Counted from the first letter of the stretch, positions 52,093 to 63,567 are shown. The stretch is DNA of 64,000 nt from Lysobacteraceae bacterium (GCA_023954075.1 JAMLIV010000011.1:1-64000); one strand, 5' to 3'. Notes: a model not told the origin generated them from the letters alone. Numbers and translations are program-made.

Positions 52093-52518
52093 ATGAACGC
52101 GTCGCCGAAGTGGTTCAAGGGGCTCGCCGTCGCCGGCCTGCTCTGGAATCTCCTGGGCTGCCTGGCCTTTGCGGCCGATCTTCGCCTCACGCCGGAAGAC
52201 GTGGCCAGGCTGCCCGAGGCGCACCAGGCGCTGTACGCCGCCCGCCCGACGTGGGCCCTTGCCGCCACCGCCATCGCGGTGATCGGCGGCGCGCTAGGCT
52301 GCACCGGCATGCTTTTCGGAAAGCGATGGGCCTTTCCGCTTCTCGTCCTGTCCCTGCTCGGCATTCTGGTGCAGGACTACGCCATGTTCATCATGGTGGA
52401 CGGGCTGGGTCTCGCAGGGAGCGTCGCCGCGCTGCTGCAGGGGATGGTGCTGCTCGTCGGGGTCGCGCTGGTGGCGCTGGCGCGCAAGGGCGTCACGCGC
52501 GGCTGGCTGACCCACTGA
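52093..52518 (+). CDS. Small membrane protein of unknown function
   Basis: 141 aa with four hydrophobic helices: GLAVAGLLWNLLGCLAF, WALAATAIAVIGGALGCTGM, WAFPLLVLSLLGILVQDYAM and VAALLQGMVLLVGVALVALA. CGGAG at 52081 gives the start at ATG 52093. Similar small four-helix proteins are common in proteobacteria and are described only as hypothetical. It is a single gene between two minus-strand operons. Confidence 0.75.
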   Translation: MNASPKWFKGLAVAGLLWNLLGCLAFAADLRLTPEDVARLPEAHQALYAARPTWALAATAIAVIGGALGCTGMLFGKRWAFPLLVLSLLGILVQDYAMFIMVDGLGLAGSVAALLQGMVLLVGVALVALARKGVTRGWLTH

Positions 52519-52589
52519 TCCGGCCCATGAATAGTCGAATGGCCACTGTGGGGTGGAACCCTGCGGAGCGCGACCATCTGCGGGCTGGA

Positions 52590-53468
52590 TCAATGGGAGC
52601 CGCCGTCCTGCATGCGGCCGAATCTGCCGCTGTTGAAGTCCTCGATGGCCTGGCGGATCTCGGCCTGCGAGTTCATCACGAAGGGACCATAGCCCACCAC
52701 CGGCTCGTTGATCGGTTCGCCGGCCAGCCACAGCACGACGGCCTCGTTGTTGGCCTCGATCACTGCACCTTCGCCCTCGCGCGAGAGCACCACGAGCTGC
52801 CCGGCGCGGGCGACCGCGTCACCGTTGACCTGCACCGTGCCGCGCAGCACCGCGAGCGCCAGGGTGTGGCCGGGCGGGGTTGCGAGCGTCGCGCTGCCGC
52901 CGGCGCTGAGGCGCAGGTCCCATACGTCCATCCGGGTGAAGGTGCGCGCCGGCCCGGTGTGTCCGTCCAGCGTGCCGGCGATCACGCGCGCCGTGCCTGC
53001 GCCCTCGGGAAGATCCAGCACCGGGATCTGCGCCGCCGTGATGTTCTGGTAACCGGGCGGATCGGCCTTGTGACGCGCCGGCAGATTGACCCAGAGCTGG
53101 GCCATTTCCACCGTGCCGCCGCTGCGGCTGAGGGCCGGCGAGTGGAACTCCTCGTGCAGGATGCCGCCGGCCGCAGTCATCCACTGCACGTCCCCCGGCC
53201 CGATCACCCCGCCCGCGCCGGTGGAGTCGCGATGCGCCACCTCGCCCTGGTAGACGATGGTGACGGTCTCGAAACCGCGGTGCGGGTGCCAGCCCACGCC
53301 GCGCGGGCGCGGCGACGGCGGGAAGTCCATCGGGGCGGCGTGGTCGAGCAGCAGGAAGGGACTGAGCCGCTGGCCCAGGCCGTCGTAGCTGAACATCGAA
53401 CGCACCGGGAAGCCGTCGCCGACCCAGTGCATGGGCGGGGCGTCGTGGACACCGAGAACCTTCTTCAT
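52590..53468 (-). CDS. Pirin-family protein (YhhW-like)
   Basis: 292 aa bicupin. The N-terminal cupin has the metal ligands His61 and His63 (GWHPHRGFETVT), His105 and Glu107 (GILHEEF). Characterised relatives are quercetin 2,3-dioxygenases in vitro; the true role is usually unclear. The start MKKVLGVHDAPPMHW has a perfect AGGAG site. The open frame continues upstream over the CDF gene region but is spurious. Confidence 0.9.
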   Translation of the reverse strand: MKKVLGVHDAPPMHWVGDGFPVRSMFSYDGLGQRLSPFLLLDHAAPMDFPPSPRPRGVGWHPHRGFETVTIVYQGEVAHRDSTGAGGVIGPGDVQWMTAAGGILHEEFHSPALSRSGGTVEMAQLWVNLPARHKADPPGYQNITAAQIPVLDLPEGAGTARVIAGTLDGHTGPARTFTRMDVWDLRLSAGGSATLATPPGHTLALAVLRGTVQVNGDAVARAGQLVVLSREGEGAVIEANNEAVVLWLAGEPINEPVVGYGPFVMNSQAEIRQAIEDFNSGRFGRMQDGGSH

Positions 53469-53602
53469 CACTGCTCCTGATTGGCCGCGGGCAGGATCAC
53501 CCGCCATGTGCCCATGATGGGTCCGCCGGGCGCTGTGGATAAGGCCGCTTCCGGCGATCCCGGCGTTGCCCCGGATGCAACGGTGCCCGGCGGCGCGGGC
53601 GA

Positions 53603-54562
53603 TCAGCGGTTCCGATGCGGCGTCGCTTCGAGCGCGCAGTCGGCCACATCCTCCCAGACCACCTCCACCGTGCTGTGGCCGATGCCCCAGGTCTCGGCCA
53701 GCGCCCGCTTGATGGCGGCCGTCACCGCGCGCGGGTCGCCGCCCGGCGCGAGGCGCGCTTCGAGGGTGGCGGACGGCCGACCCGAGGTGATCGACCAGAC
53801 GTGCACGTGCTCGACGCCGGCCAGGCCCTCCACGCGCGCCTTCAGATCGTCCGCCAGGCGCGCGATGTCGATGCCCGGCGGGGTGCCTTCCAGCAGGATG
53901 TGCAGGGTGTCGCCCAGGAGCCGCCAGGCGCTGCGCAGGATCAGGCCCAGGATCAGCACCGAGAGGATCGGGTCGATCGGCGTCCAGCCGGTGAAATGGA
54001 TCACCACCGCCGCCGCGATCGCCGCCACCGATCCCAGCAGATCGCCCAGCACGTGCAGCATCGCGCCATGGATGTTGACGTGGCCGGTGTCGGCGCGCCG
54101 CAGGATGAAGAACACCGCGATGTTCACGCCCAGCCCGGCGCAGGCCACCGCCAGCATCGGCCCGGCCAGCACCGGTGCCGGCGCGCGCAGGCGTCCGATC
54201 GCCTCCCATCCGATCCACAGCACCAGCGCCAACAGCGCCACCGCGTTGATGAAGCCGGCCAGCACCTCCAGCCGCTGGTAGCCGAAGGTCTTGCGCGCGT
54301 CGGCACCGCGCCGGCCGAAGTGGAATCCCGCCCAGGCCAGCATCAGGGCGGCGACATCGGTGAGCATGTGGCCGGCGTCGGCGATCAGCGCCAGCGAGCC
54401 GGAAAGCAGCCCGCCCACCGCTTCCACGCCCATGAACAGCGCGGTGAGCAGCAGCGCGAACAGCACCGCGCGGCGGTTGCCCCGCGTTACCGCCGGCGCA
54501 TGGTCGTGGTGCTCGTGCGGCGCGTGCGCGTGTCCGTCGCCGTGCTCGTGTGCCTGCGCCAT
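53603..54562 (-). CDS. Cation diffusion facilitator (zinc/cobalt exporter, CzcD/ZitB type)
   Basis: 319 aa with six membrane helices. The N-terminus is His-rich (eight His in the first 21 residues). Transport-site residues are His65 and Asp69 in IADAGHMLTD, and the second pair in HVLGDLLGS. The cytoplasmic C-terminal domain has HVHVWSITSG. Exports Zn(II), perhaps Co or Cd, in exchange for protons. No metal-responsive regulator is adjacent. Confidence 0.9.
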   Translation of the reverse strand: MAQAHEHGDGHAHAPHEHHDHAPAVTRGNRRAVLFALLLTALFMGVEAVGGLLSGSLALIADAGHMLTDVAALMLAWAGFHFGRRGADARKTFGYQRLEVLAGFINAVALLALVLWIGWEAIGRLRAPAPVLAGPMLAVACAGLGVNIAVFFILRRADTGHVNIHGAMLHVLGDLLGSVAAIAAAVVIHFTGWTPIDPILSVLILGLILRSAWRLLGDTLHILLEGTPPGIDIARLADDLKARVEGLAGVEHVHVWSITSGRPSATLEARLAPGGDPRAVTAAIKRALAETWGIGHSTVEVVWEDVADCALEATPHRNR

Positions 54563-54594
54563 CGCGCCCGATTCCCTTGCCGTGTGCCATCACT

Positions 54595-54622
54595 TTGCCA
54601 CGTTGCGCGCGCTGGCTATAGT
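54595..54622 (+). promoter_or_regulatory. Probable sigma-70 promoter of the lipoprotein gene
   Basis: TTGCCA (54595-54600), 16-bp spacer, TATAGT (54617-54622). It lies 61 bp before the ATG at 54684 and reads away from the CDF gene. Confidence 0.55.
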
Positions 54623-54683
54623 GCTGCCAGCTTCGCTGCCTGTCGGGATCGCGGTGACCCCGGCCAACCGAAGGAACCCCGAC

Positions 54684-55796
54684 ATGCCTGCGACTGCGTT
54701 CGCCCGCATCGCACCCGCCCGCCCCCGCCGCTGGCTGCTAGCCGCTGTCCTGACGCTGCTGGCCGCCTGCACCGGCCAACCGCAGCGCTCCGCCGTCCCG
54801 GACGTGCCCGCAGGCGATGGCCTGGCCGCGACCGTGATCGCCGAAGCCTTCGTCAGCGCCCTGATTCCCGACGTGGAGGTGGATTCGCTCGCCACCTGGC
54901 TCAGCCCCGAGGGCGAAATCCGCGTGATCGCCAGCGCCAAGCACGCCGGCGTCCTGCTGGCGTTCGACGGCGAGGACGGACGCCTCCTGCAGGAACTGGG
55001 CGAACGCGGCGGCCTGCAGTACCCCAACGGCGTGGCCAGCTTCGGCGACTGGCTGTTCGTGGTGGAACGCGACGCCGCACGCGTCAGCGTCTTCGAACTC
55101 CCCGATCTCGCGCCGCTCGGCCACTTCGGCGAAGGCGTGCTGAAAACGCCCTACGGGCTGTGGGTCCGGGAATCGGCTCCCGGCGAAGTCGAGGTGTTCG
55201 TCACCGACAGCTACCGGATCGACGACCTGCCGAATCCGCTCGCCCGGCTCGATGCGCGCGTCAAGCGCTTCCGGGTGCACCTGGACGAGGATCCGATCCA
55301 AAGCGATACGCTCGATGCGTTCGGCGGCACCGATGAGGACAGCGCGCTGCGCTGGGTCGAATCGATCGCCGGCGATCCGCTCTTCGACCGCCTCGCCATC
55401 GCCGAGGAGCATCCCGACTACCGCAACCGCGGTCCGCTGATCTACCGCCTCGACGGGCGCTACACCGGCAAGCACCTGGGCGAAGGCCTGTTTCGCGGCG
55501 ACCCGGAAGGCATCGCGCTGTACGAGTGCCAGAGCGGCAACGGCTACTGGATCGCGGCCGAGCAGGATCGCGAGGACAATCGCTTCCACGTCTTCGACCG
55601 CGCCAGCCTCGCGCATCTGGGCAGCTTCAGCGGCGCGGCCACGCGCTTCACCGACGGCATCGCGCTGCACCCGGGTGCCAGCCCGCGCTTCCCGCACGGC
55701 GCGCTTTACGTGGTCAATGACGACGCCGGCATTGCCGCCTTCGACTGGCGCGACATCGCCTCCGCGCTCAACCTCTGGCTCGATTGCCCCGAGTAG
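54684..55796 (+). CDS. Lipoprotein with a phytase-like beta-propeller
   Basis: 370 aa. Signal peptide with lipobox LLAACTG, so lipid-anchored on Cys29 or close to it. The rest repeats a propeller pattern: HAGVLLAFDGEDGRLLQEL, GLQYPNGVASFGDWLFVVER, YRLDGRYTGKHLGEGLFRGD, DPEGIALYECQSGNGYWIAA, and FHVFDRASLAHLGSF. EGIALYE and the GYWIAAEQ stretch resemble 3-phytases of the beta-propeller class, whose Ca-binding acidic residues seem at least partly present. Phytase activity is possible but unproven. Confidence 0.75.
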   Translation: MPATAFARIAPARPRRWLLAAVLTLLAACTGQPQRSAVPDVPAGDGLAATVIAEAFVSALIPDVEVDSLATWLSPEGEIRVIASAKHAGVLLAFDGEDGRLLQELGERGGLQYPNGVASFGDWLFVVERDAARVSVFELPDLAPLGHFGEGVLKTPYGLWVRESAPGEVEVFVTDSYRIDDLPNPLARLDARVKRFRVHLDEDPIQSDTLDAFGGTDEDSALRWVESIAGDPLFDRLAIAEEHPDYRNRGPLIYRLDGRYTGKHLGEGLFRGDPEGIALYECQSGNGYWIAAEQDREDNRFHVFDRASLAHLGSFSGAATRFTDGIALHPGASPRFPHGALYVVNDDAGIAAFDWRDIASALNLWLDCPE

Positions 55797-55841
55797 AGCG
55801 GAGCCTGCTCCGCCGGCCTGCCGCCTGCGTTGCCCGAGCCT

Positions 55842-56716
55842 TCAGCCGAGCAAGCCCGGCGCTACGGCGGCACCCTGCGCATCCAGACCGGCAAGGGCGT
55901 CCAGCTCGGCATCGTCGAAGCCGGCTGCGCGGCGCGCGGGGCGGTTGAAGGGGCCGCGCAGCACGTCGCGGGCGTGGCGGCGCAGGAGTTCGATGAAGGT
56001 CGGCTGCGGCGTCAGGCCGCGCTGCGCGCAGAGGTGGTGGAACCAGCGCGTGCCGGCGGCGACGTGCGCCACTTCCTCGCGCAGGATCACTTCGAGGATC
56101 GCCACCGTGGCACCGTCGCCGAGTTGGGTGAGCCTGCCGATCATCGCCGGCGTCACGTCCAGACCGCGCGCCTCCAGCACGCGCGGCACCAGGGCCATGC
56201 GTTCGAGGCAGTCGCCCGCCGTCTTTTCGGCCATTTCCCACAGCCCGTTGTGCGCATCGAAGTCGCCGTAGGCGTGGCCGAAATCCGCCAGGCGTGCGGC
56301 GAGCAGTTCGAAGTGGCGCGCCTCGTCGTCGGCGCAGGCGGCCCAGTCGGCATAGTACGCCGCGGGCATGCCGGGAAAGCGCAACACCGCATCCCAGGCC
56401 AGGTTGATGGCGTTGAACTCGATGTGGGCGATGGCGTGCAGGAAGGCGGCGCGGCCTTCCGGCGAGCCCAGCCCGCGCGACGCCAGCTGGCGCGGCGCGA
56501 CCAGGCGCGGGCACCCGGGCCGGCCCACGTCCGCGGCGTCCGGGATCGACGGCCAGTTAGACGCATCCGCCAGCGGCAGTGCACCGCGCGAGAACAGGGC
56601 GAAGGCCGCGTGCGTATCGCCCGCCTTGGCGACCGGATCGCGCAGCGCCCGGCAGTGTGCCGCCGCGTGCTGCAGCGTCGGCCAGTCGCGGTAGGGAGCA
56701 GCGTGCGTGGCGGGCA

Positions 56717-56717
<1 letters not shown>
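55842..56717 (-). CDS. DUF455 ferritin-like protein
   Basis: 291 aa. The di-iron-type helices are visible: FLHAIAHIEFNAINLAWDA, ADDEARHFELLAARL and EVILREEVAHVAAGTRWF, each with Glu and His in ferritin spacing. The family is uncharacterised but distantly like tRNA hydroxylase MiaE. Its ATG shares one base with the purF stop (TGATG), so it is co-translated with purF. Often found with unrelated housekeeping genes, so the context says little. Confidence 0.85.
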
Positions 56718-58186
<1,469 letters not shown>

Positions 58187-58201
58187 GTCCCAGGTTCCTC
58201 G

Positions 58202-58822
58202 TCAGGAATCGCGCGGCGGATCGGGCCGCGGGGTGGCATCGGCGGGGGCCGATGCGGCCGGCTCCGGCGCAGTGCCGGAAGCGTCATTTTCGCCCGGAAC
58301 GGGCAGTGCGGGCAGCCACGCGGCGGCGCGCTCGAAGGAAAGGTGCTCGGCCAGCGCCTCGGGCAGCCACTGGCCCATCCACGCCGCGCCGCGGGAAAAG
58401 CCCGGCAGCAGCGGCGAGGCGCGCCACGCCGCCTCCTGCGGCAGCGGCGTGAAGCCGGCCACCAGCACCAGCAGGCAGCCGATGAAGGCACCGCGCGCCA
58501 GCCCGAATCCCAGGCCGAGCAGCCGGTCCGTGCCCGACAGCCCGGTGCCCTTGACCAGCCGCTGGATCAGCCAGACCAGCAGCGCGCCGACCATCAGTGC
58601 AGCGAGGAACACGCTGGCGTAACCCAGCGCCCAGCGCGCGGTCGGTGAGCCGATGTGCGGTTCGAACATCGCCGCGGCCGCCGGACCGGCGACAAAAGCG
58701 AGCCAGCCGGCACCGATCCATACCGCCAGCGACATCACCTCGGTGACCAGGCCGCGCCACAGCCCCATGACGGCCGACAGGCCGAGGATCACCAGCAGCG
58801 TGATGTCGATCCAGGTGAACAC
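58202..58822 (-). CDS. cvpA: CvpA family membrane protein
   Basis: 206 aa. Four membrane helices starting MFTWIDITLLVILGLSAVMG, with the family feature GLWRGLVTEVMSLAVWIGA. A long Pro/Ala/Asp-rich C-terminal tail ends it. In E. coli it is needed for colicin V production and affects envelope integrity. It sits 15 bp upstream of purF, the conserved cvpA-purF order. Confidence 0.92.
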   Translation of the reverse strand: MFTWIDITLLVILGLSAVMGLWRGLVTEVMSLAVWIGAGWLAFVAGPAAAAMFEPHIGSPTARWALGYASVFLAALMVGALLVWLIQRLVKGTGLSGTDRLLGLGFGLARGAFIGCLLVLVAGFTPLPQEAAWRASPLLPGFSRGAAWMGQWLPEALAEHLSFERAAAWLPALPVPGENDASGTAPEPAASAPADATPRPDPPRDS

Positions 58823-58831
58823 GCGTCGCGA

Positions 58832-59758
58832 TCAGGGATGCGGCACGACGTTGCCATCCAGGCCGAGCCTGGTCTGGGCGTCGACCTTGAGCTTTTCGGC
58901 GCGCTCGCGCTGCAGCTCCGGCCCCAGGCGCACGCGCCAGAGCGTGCCGCTGGCGGTGCCGACGCGCTCGACGTAGCTGGAAAATCCCGCCGCGCGCGCG
59001 CGATCGCGCAGCGCGTTGGCGTCGGCTTCACCGCGGAACGCGCCGATCTGCACGGCAAAGCCCTCGGCCACGCCGGGACGTGCGGCTGCGGGCGGGTTTT
59101 CCTCACCGTCCAGCGACACGATCGCGGTCGGCACATCCGAGCGGATCTTCAGCACCGTCAGGCGCGCGGATTCCGCCTCCGAACGCTGCGCATAGGGCCC
59201 CACGCGCACCCGCTGCACCGGCTTGCCGTCGAGCGTGATCGACTCGCCATAGGCCGGCAGCCGCCGCCCGCGAAGCTGGGTCACCAGGCTCGACGCATTG
59301 GCGGTGTTGGCATAGCTGCCGAGGTTGACCGCCCAGCGGCCTGCGGTGGCGGCGGGCGCGGCTTCAGCCGGCACGGCCGCGGGCCGGCTCGCGGGGGCTG
59401 GCGCGGGCGCGACGGGCGTTGGCGCGACGGGCGGCGCGCTCGGTTGCGGCGTGGATTCGGGTGCCGGTGCCGCCGTACCCACGGGCGCGCCGGACACCGC
59501 ATCGAGACGCGTCGGCGCGTCGGTCGTGTCCACGGTGACGATGCGGTCCGGGTCGGCCGCCTCGGCCGGCACCGGCCGCTGCGGTGCGGGCGGCGCCAGG
59601 GTCAGGTCGCGCGTCTCGAAGCTGCGGCTGTCGCGCTCGGGCACGCCCAGCGGCACCGCGGTGGAGCCCGGCTCCGGCTCCGGCCCTCCGATCAGCATCG
59701 GCAGGAAGATCACGGCCAGCGCCACGAGCACCGCGGCACCGATGAGTCGCTGTTTCAC
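58832..59758 (-). CDS. dedD: SPOR-domain protein (DedD-like), two SPOR repeats
   Basis: 308 aa. One N-terminal membrane helix (LIGAAVLVALAVIFLPML) followed by a Pro/Ala-rich periplasmic linker. Then two SPOR-type repeats: WAVNLGSYANTANASSLVTQ and VQRVRVGPYAQRSEAES for the first, GFAVQIGAFRGEADANALRD and LWRVRLGPELQRERAEKL for the second. SPOR domains bind denuded septal peptidoglycan. The order folC-dedD-cvpA is conserved; two SPOR copies is more than E. coli DedD has. Confidence 0.88.
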   Translation of the reverse strand: MKQRLIGAAVLVALAVIFLPMLIGGPEPEPGSTAVPLGVPERDSRSFETRDLTLAPPAPQRPVPAEAADPDRIVTVDTTDAPTRLDAVSGAPVGTAAPAPESTPQPSAPPVAPTPVAPAPAPASRPAAVPAEAAPAATAGRWAVNLGSYANTANASSLVTQLRGRRLPAYGESITLDGKPVQRVRVGPYAQRSEAESARLTVLKIRSDVPTAIVSLDGEENPPAAARPGVAEGFAVQIGAFRGEADANALRDRARAAGFSSYVERVGTASGTLWRVRLGPELQRERAEKLKVDAQTRLGLDGNVVPHP

Positions 59759-59850
59759 GGCTGCGTCTCTGCAAGGAATCCGGACTGGATCGTTTGATTA
59801 TAGCGGCGGCGGCGCGGCGCTTCGGCGCGCGGCGAGGCGCCCGTACAGGT

Positions 59851-61116
59851 TCAGGCCGAGGACGGCAGCGCCGCGAGCGCCTCGCCCACGGTGTGAAAGG
59901 AACCGAACACCACGATGCGATCGCCAGGGCGTGCGGCCTTGCGCGCCGCCGCCAGGGCCTGCTCGACGGTGGCGTGGCGCGTCGCGAGCGAGCGCGAGAG
60001 CAGCGCCCCGACCTTCTGCCAGAGCCGCTCCACCGGCTGGCCGCGCCCACCCACGTCCGCCAGGCCTGCCAGGTACCACAGGTCGATGCTCGACATGAGC
60101 GCCGCGACTTCATTGGCCACGTCCTTGTCGGCCAGCGCGGCGAATACCGCCAGGGTCGCGCCGCGCGGGCGATTGGCCTGCAGCCAGGCGGCCAGCTGCT
60201 GCGCGGCCTGCGGGTTGTGGGCCACGTCCAGCACGATTTCCACCGCGCCGGGCAGCACCTGCATGCGCCCGGCCAGCCGCGCCGCCGAAACGCCCTGCGC
60301 GATGGCGGCGTCGGATACGGTCACGGCCGGCACCAGGGCGCGCAGCGCGGCGATGGCGGCGGCGGCGTTGCCCGGCTGCGCGGGCGCGCGCAGCCCCGGG
60401 CGCGGCAGCGCCAGCGCGCCGCGATCGTCCTCGAAGACCCAGCCGTCGCCCCTGGTGTGGAAACGGAAGCTGCGCCCGGCGCGCAGCACCGGCGCGCCGA
60501 GGCGATCGGCTTCGCGCAGGAGGCTGTCGGGCGGATCCAGTTCGGCCAGCACCGCGGGCTTGCCGGCGCGCATCACGCCGGCCTTCTCGCGCGCGATGGC
60601 CTCACGGTCCGGCCCCAGGTACTCGGTGTGGTCGAGCGCGATCGTGGTGATCACCGCGACGTCCGCATCGACCAGGTTCACCGCATCCAGCCGGCCGCCC
60701 AGGCCCACTTCCAGCACCGCCAGATCGAGCGGCTCGCGCGCGAACAGCCACAGCGCCGCCAGCGTGCCGAACTCGAACCAGGTCAGCGGGGTTTCGCCGC
60801 GCGCCGCTTCCACCGCCTCGAAGGCGACGATGAGCGCGGCATCTTCGGCCTCGCGCCCGTCGATGCGGACCCGCTCGTTGTAGCGGACCAGGTGTGGCGA
60901 GATGTAGGTGCCCACGCGCAGGCCCGCCGCGCGCGCGATCGCCTCGATGAAGGCCACGGTGGAACCCTTGCCGTTGGTGCCGGCGACGGTGATCACGCGG
61001 CGCGCCGGCCTGCCCGTGCCGAGCCGCGCGGCCACCTCGCGCACGCGGTCGAGTCCCAGCGCGATGGGCTGGGCATGGAGGCGTTGCTGGTGTTCCAGCC
61101 ACTGCGCAAGGTTCAT
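59851..61116 (-). CDS. folC: Dihydrofolate synthase / folylpolyglutamate synthase
   Basis: 421 aa Mur-ligase-type enzyme. P-loop VAGTNGKGST; PHLVRYNERVRIDG for dihydropteroate; EVGLGGRLDAVN; DHTEYLG. The C-terminal domain has VFAALADKDV. Adds glutamate to dihydropteroate and to folates. ATG 61116. It heads the folC-dedD-cvpA-purF-DUF455 series, 92 bp before dedD. Confidence 0.95.
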   Translation of the reverse strand: MNLAQWLEHQQRLHAQPIALGLDRVREVAARLGTGRPARRVITVAGTNGKGSTVAFIEAIARAAGLRVGTYISPHLVRYNERVRIDGREAEDAALIVAFEAVEAARGETPLTWFEFGTLAALWLFAREPLDLAVLEVGLGGRLDAVNLVDADVAVITTIALDHTEYLGPDREAIAREKAGVMRAGKPAVLAELDPPDSLLREADRLGAPVLRAGRSFRFHTRGDGWVFEDDRGALALPRPGLRAPAQPGNAAAAIAALRALVPAVTVSDAAIAQGVSAARLAGRMQVLPGAVEIVLDVAHNPQAAQQLAAWLQANRPRGATLAVFAALADKDVANEVAALMSSIDLWYLAGLADVGGRGQPVERLWQKVGALLSRSLATRHATVEQALAAARKAARPGDRIVVFGSFHTVGEALAALPSSA

Positions 61117-61231
61117 GGATCGTTCCGACGTGAAGAAGGGTTCACTGTACGCAGTCCGGCCGCCGAACCCCTCATCGGCACCCGGACCGCAGGCGTGGCG
61201 CTATGATCCGCCGCTTGCCGGAAATTATCCC

Positions 61232-61813
61232 ATGACCCCGCCCGTTTCCCCGCCGCCATCCGCACCCGCATCGACCGCTGACCAGACGGTGCCGTTCGCC
61301 AACGTGGTCGAGCGCTCCAGCGTCGATCACCTGTTCCGGCTGATGCAGCAGCACCACGTGCAGCTTTCGATGATGGCCGACACCAAGGCCAACATCATCA
61401 TCACCGTGTCTTCGATCGTGCTGACCCTCGTGCTCGGGCGCGTGGGCAGCCCGGATTACCGGTACTCCATGGCCGTCCTGGGCGTGTTCACCCTGGTCGC
61501 GCTGCTGCTGGCGATCCTCGCGGTGCTGCCCAAGTACCAGCGCGTGTCGCGGGTCGAGGATCCGCTGCCCGACACCTTCAACATCGCCTTCTTCGGCCAC
61601 TTCGCCGGCATGGACCAGGCGCGCTTCCTGCGCGAGCTGGCGGCGCGCCTGCAGCCGGGCCGGACCTACGAAACCATCGCGCGCGACGTGTACGGACTGG
61701 GCACCTATCTGGCCGTCCGCAAATACCCGTTCCTGCGCCTGAGCTACCTCTTCTTCCTCGCCGGATTCCTGCTCGCCTGCCTGATCCAGGCGGTGCGCGT
61801 GATCTTCTACTGA
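61232..61813 (+). CDS. Pycsar-effector-like transmembrane protein (DUF5706 type), orphan
   Basis: 193 aa. The diagnostic segment is SMMADTKANIIITVSSIVLT (47-66): a conserved D-T-K-A at the mouth of the first helix. Further helices are at about 80-99 and 168-190. In anti-phage Pycsar systems such PycTM effectors respond to cCMP or cUMP and disrupt the membrane. Here no pyrimidine cyclase gene is adjacent (folC to the left; membrane protein and prmC to the right). It may be a housekeeping relative or an effector whose cyclase lies elsewhere. No ribosome-binding site is clear at ATG 61232. Confidence 0.72.
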   Translation: MTPPVSPPPSAPASTADQTVPFANVVERSSVDHLFRLMQQHHVQLSMMADTKANIIITVSSIVLTLVLGRVGSPDYRYSMAVLGVFTLVALLLAILAVLPKYQRVSRVEDPLPDTFNIAFFGHFAGMDQARFLRELAARLQPGRTYETIARDVYGLGTYLAVRKYPFLRLSYLFFLAGFLLACLIQAVRVIFY

Positions 61814-62697
61814 GCGCGCCGGCGCAGACCCAGCTCTTCCCAGGCCACGAGATAGCCGGCGGTCGCCAGCGGCAGGGTCAGCGCCAGCAGCGGAGCCGAG
61901 GCCAGCTGTCCCCACACCAGCCAGCCCGGCCGCAGCAGGGCGTCGGGGCCATCGAGCCAGACCGCGATCATGCCGGCCCCGACCAGGGGAAACGCGCCCA
62001 CGGTGCTGAAGACGCCGAGGAAGGTCAGCAGCAGCAGCGAGACCAGCCCGGCGGCGAGCACCCAGCGTCCGCGCACGCGGCGGAAGCTCTCGCTCAGCGC
62101 GTCCATCGCGCCCCTGCCATCCAGCACGATCGCCGGATAGAAGAATCCCGCCGCCACCGACACCCAGGCCAGCGGCACCGCGGCCAGCAGCAGACCCATG
62201 AGCAGGGCCAGAAGCAGCGCGAGGGCATCGTCCTGCGCCACGCCCCAGAACCAGGCGACGACCACCGGTGCCAGCGCGAGCAGGTTGAGCGCGAGGTAGC
62301 CCAGCGTCGCCAGCAGCGCCGCCGGCAGCGCGCGCGCGGCGTTTCCCAACCCCGCGCCGGGCGCGAGGCCGCGCGCCATCCGGCCCTGGCGCTCCAGCAG
62401 CATCAGCAGGAACAAAAGGCTCGCGAGCGTGGCGACCACGCCGAACGCCAAGGTGAACGCATCGGGGCGGAACAGCCCCGGCGCGATCCACGCGCGCAGC
62501 GGCTCCTGCTCGAACCGCGCGCGCGTCGCCCACCACCACGGCAGCCACGGCAGCTGCGAGGCGATCGAATACGCCAGCGCCGGCCACAGCACCGGCCGCA
62601 GGCTGGCGAACCACAGCGCGAAGCTCGCCTGCACCAGCGCGCCGAAGCTGCGCGGTGAATCCGAGGGGTGATAGGCGAAGGCGGGGTTGGATACCAT
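61807..62697 (-). CDS. Multi-pass membrane protein of unknown function
   Basis: 296 aa from ATG 62697. About six membrane segments, with a GRVRGRW-like loop ([20 protein letters not shown]) in the middle that recalls DUF-type integral-membrane proteins with paired domains (glycerophosphoryl-diester-phosphodiesterase membrane-domain-like). Its start codon lies only 6 bp from prmC on the other strand, and its end overlaps that of the Pycsar-like gene by 7 bp. No family assigned. Confidence 0.75.
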   Translation of the reverse strand: MVSNPAFAYHPSDSPRSFGALVQASFALWFASLRPVLWPALAYSIASQLPWLPWWWATRARFEQEPLRAWIAPGLFRPDAFTLAFGVVATLASLLFLLMLLERQGRMARGLAPGAGLGNAARALPAALLATLGYLALNLLALAPVVVAWFWGVAQDDALALLLALLMGLLLAAVPLAWVSVAAGFFYPAIVLDGRGAMDALSESFRRVRGRWVLAAGLVSLLLLTFLGVFSTVGAFPLVGAGMIAVWLDGPDALLRPGWLVWGQLASAPLLALTLPLATAGYLVAWEELGLRRRAQ

Positions 62698-62703
62698 CGG
62701 CGC

Positions 62704-63567
62704 ATGATGCCCGACTTTCGCAGCGATCCACCCACCGTTTCCGCGCTGGTGCGCGCCGGTGCCGCGCGCCTTTGCGGCGACGCGGCGCGCCGCGAAGCCG
62801 AACTGCTGGCCGAATTCGCGCTCGGCGTGGACCGCGCCTGGCTGTTCGCCCACGCCGACGATGCGGTGAAGCCCGAAGAATGTGCGCGCTACCTCGCCCT
62901 GCTCGCGCGCCGCGCCGGCGGCGAGCCGCTGGCCTACCTCCTCGGGCACGTCGGCTTCTGGACGCTGGACCTCGAAGTCACGCCCGACACCCTCATCCCG
63001 CGCCCGGAAACCGAGCTGCTGGTGGACGCCGCGCTCGCGCGCCTGCCCGAAGGCGCCGCGCCGCGCGTCGCGGACCTGGGCACCGGCAGCGGCGCCATCG
63101 CGCTGGCGCTGGCGAGCGAGCGCCCGCTGGCCCGCGTGCTGGCAACCGACGCCAGCGCGGCCGCGCTCGACGTCGCCCGCCGCAACGCCGCGCGCAACGA
63201 GGTCGGCAACGTCGCGTTCCGGCGGGGCGACTGGCTGGCGCCACTGGCCGGCGAGCGCTTCGATCTCATCGCCAGCAATCCGCCCTACGTCGCCCTGGGC
63301 GATCCGCACCTCGCCCAGGGCGACCTGCGCTTCGAGCCGGAGACGGCCCTGGCCAGCGGCGCCGACGGCCTCGACGCCCTCCGCACCCTTGCGCGCGGCG
63401 CGCCGGGCCACCTCGCGCCGGGCGGCTGGCTGCTGCTCGAACACGGGCTGGACCAGGGCGAAGCCGTGCGCGGCCTGCTGCGCGACGCCGGATTCCACCG
63501 GATCGAGACGCTGCGCGACCTGGAAGGCCGCGAGCGCGTCACGCTCGGCTGCCGCGCGCCGGCCTGA
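62704..63567 (+). CDS. prmC: Release factor glutamine methyltransferase
   Basis: 287 aa. Methylates the Gln of the GGQ motif in RF1/RF2. SAM motif [17 protein letters not shown]; catalytic SNPPY; N-terminal helical bundle with [32 protein letters not shown] is the family signature. Start ATG 62704 (or 62707). prfA, its frequent neighbour, is not in the window. Confidence 0.94.
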   Translation: MMPDFRSDPPTVSALVRAGAARLCGDAARREAELLAEFALGVDRAWLFAHADDAVKPEECARYLALLARRAGGEPLAYLLGHVGFWTLDLEVTPDTLIPRPETELLVDAALARLPEGAAPRVADLGTGSGAIALALASERPLARVLATDASAAALDVARRNAARNEVGNVAFRRGDWLAPLAGERFDLIASNPPYVALGDPHLAQGDLRFEPETALASGADGLDALRTLARGAPGHLAPGGWLLLEHGLDQGEAVRGLLRDAGFHRIETLRDLEGRERVTLGCRAPA

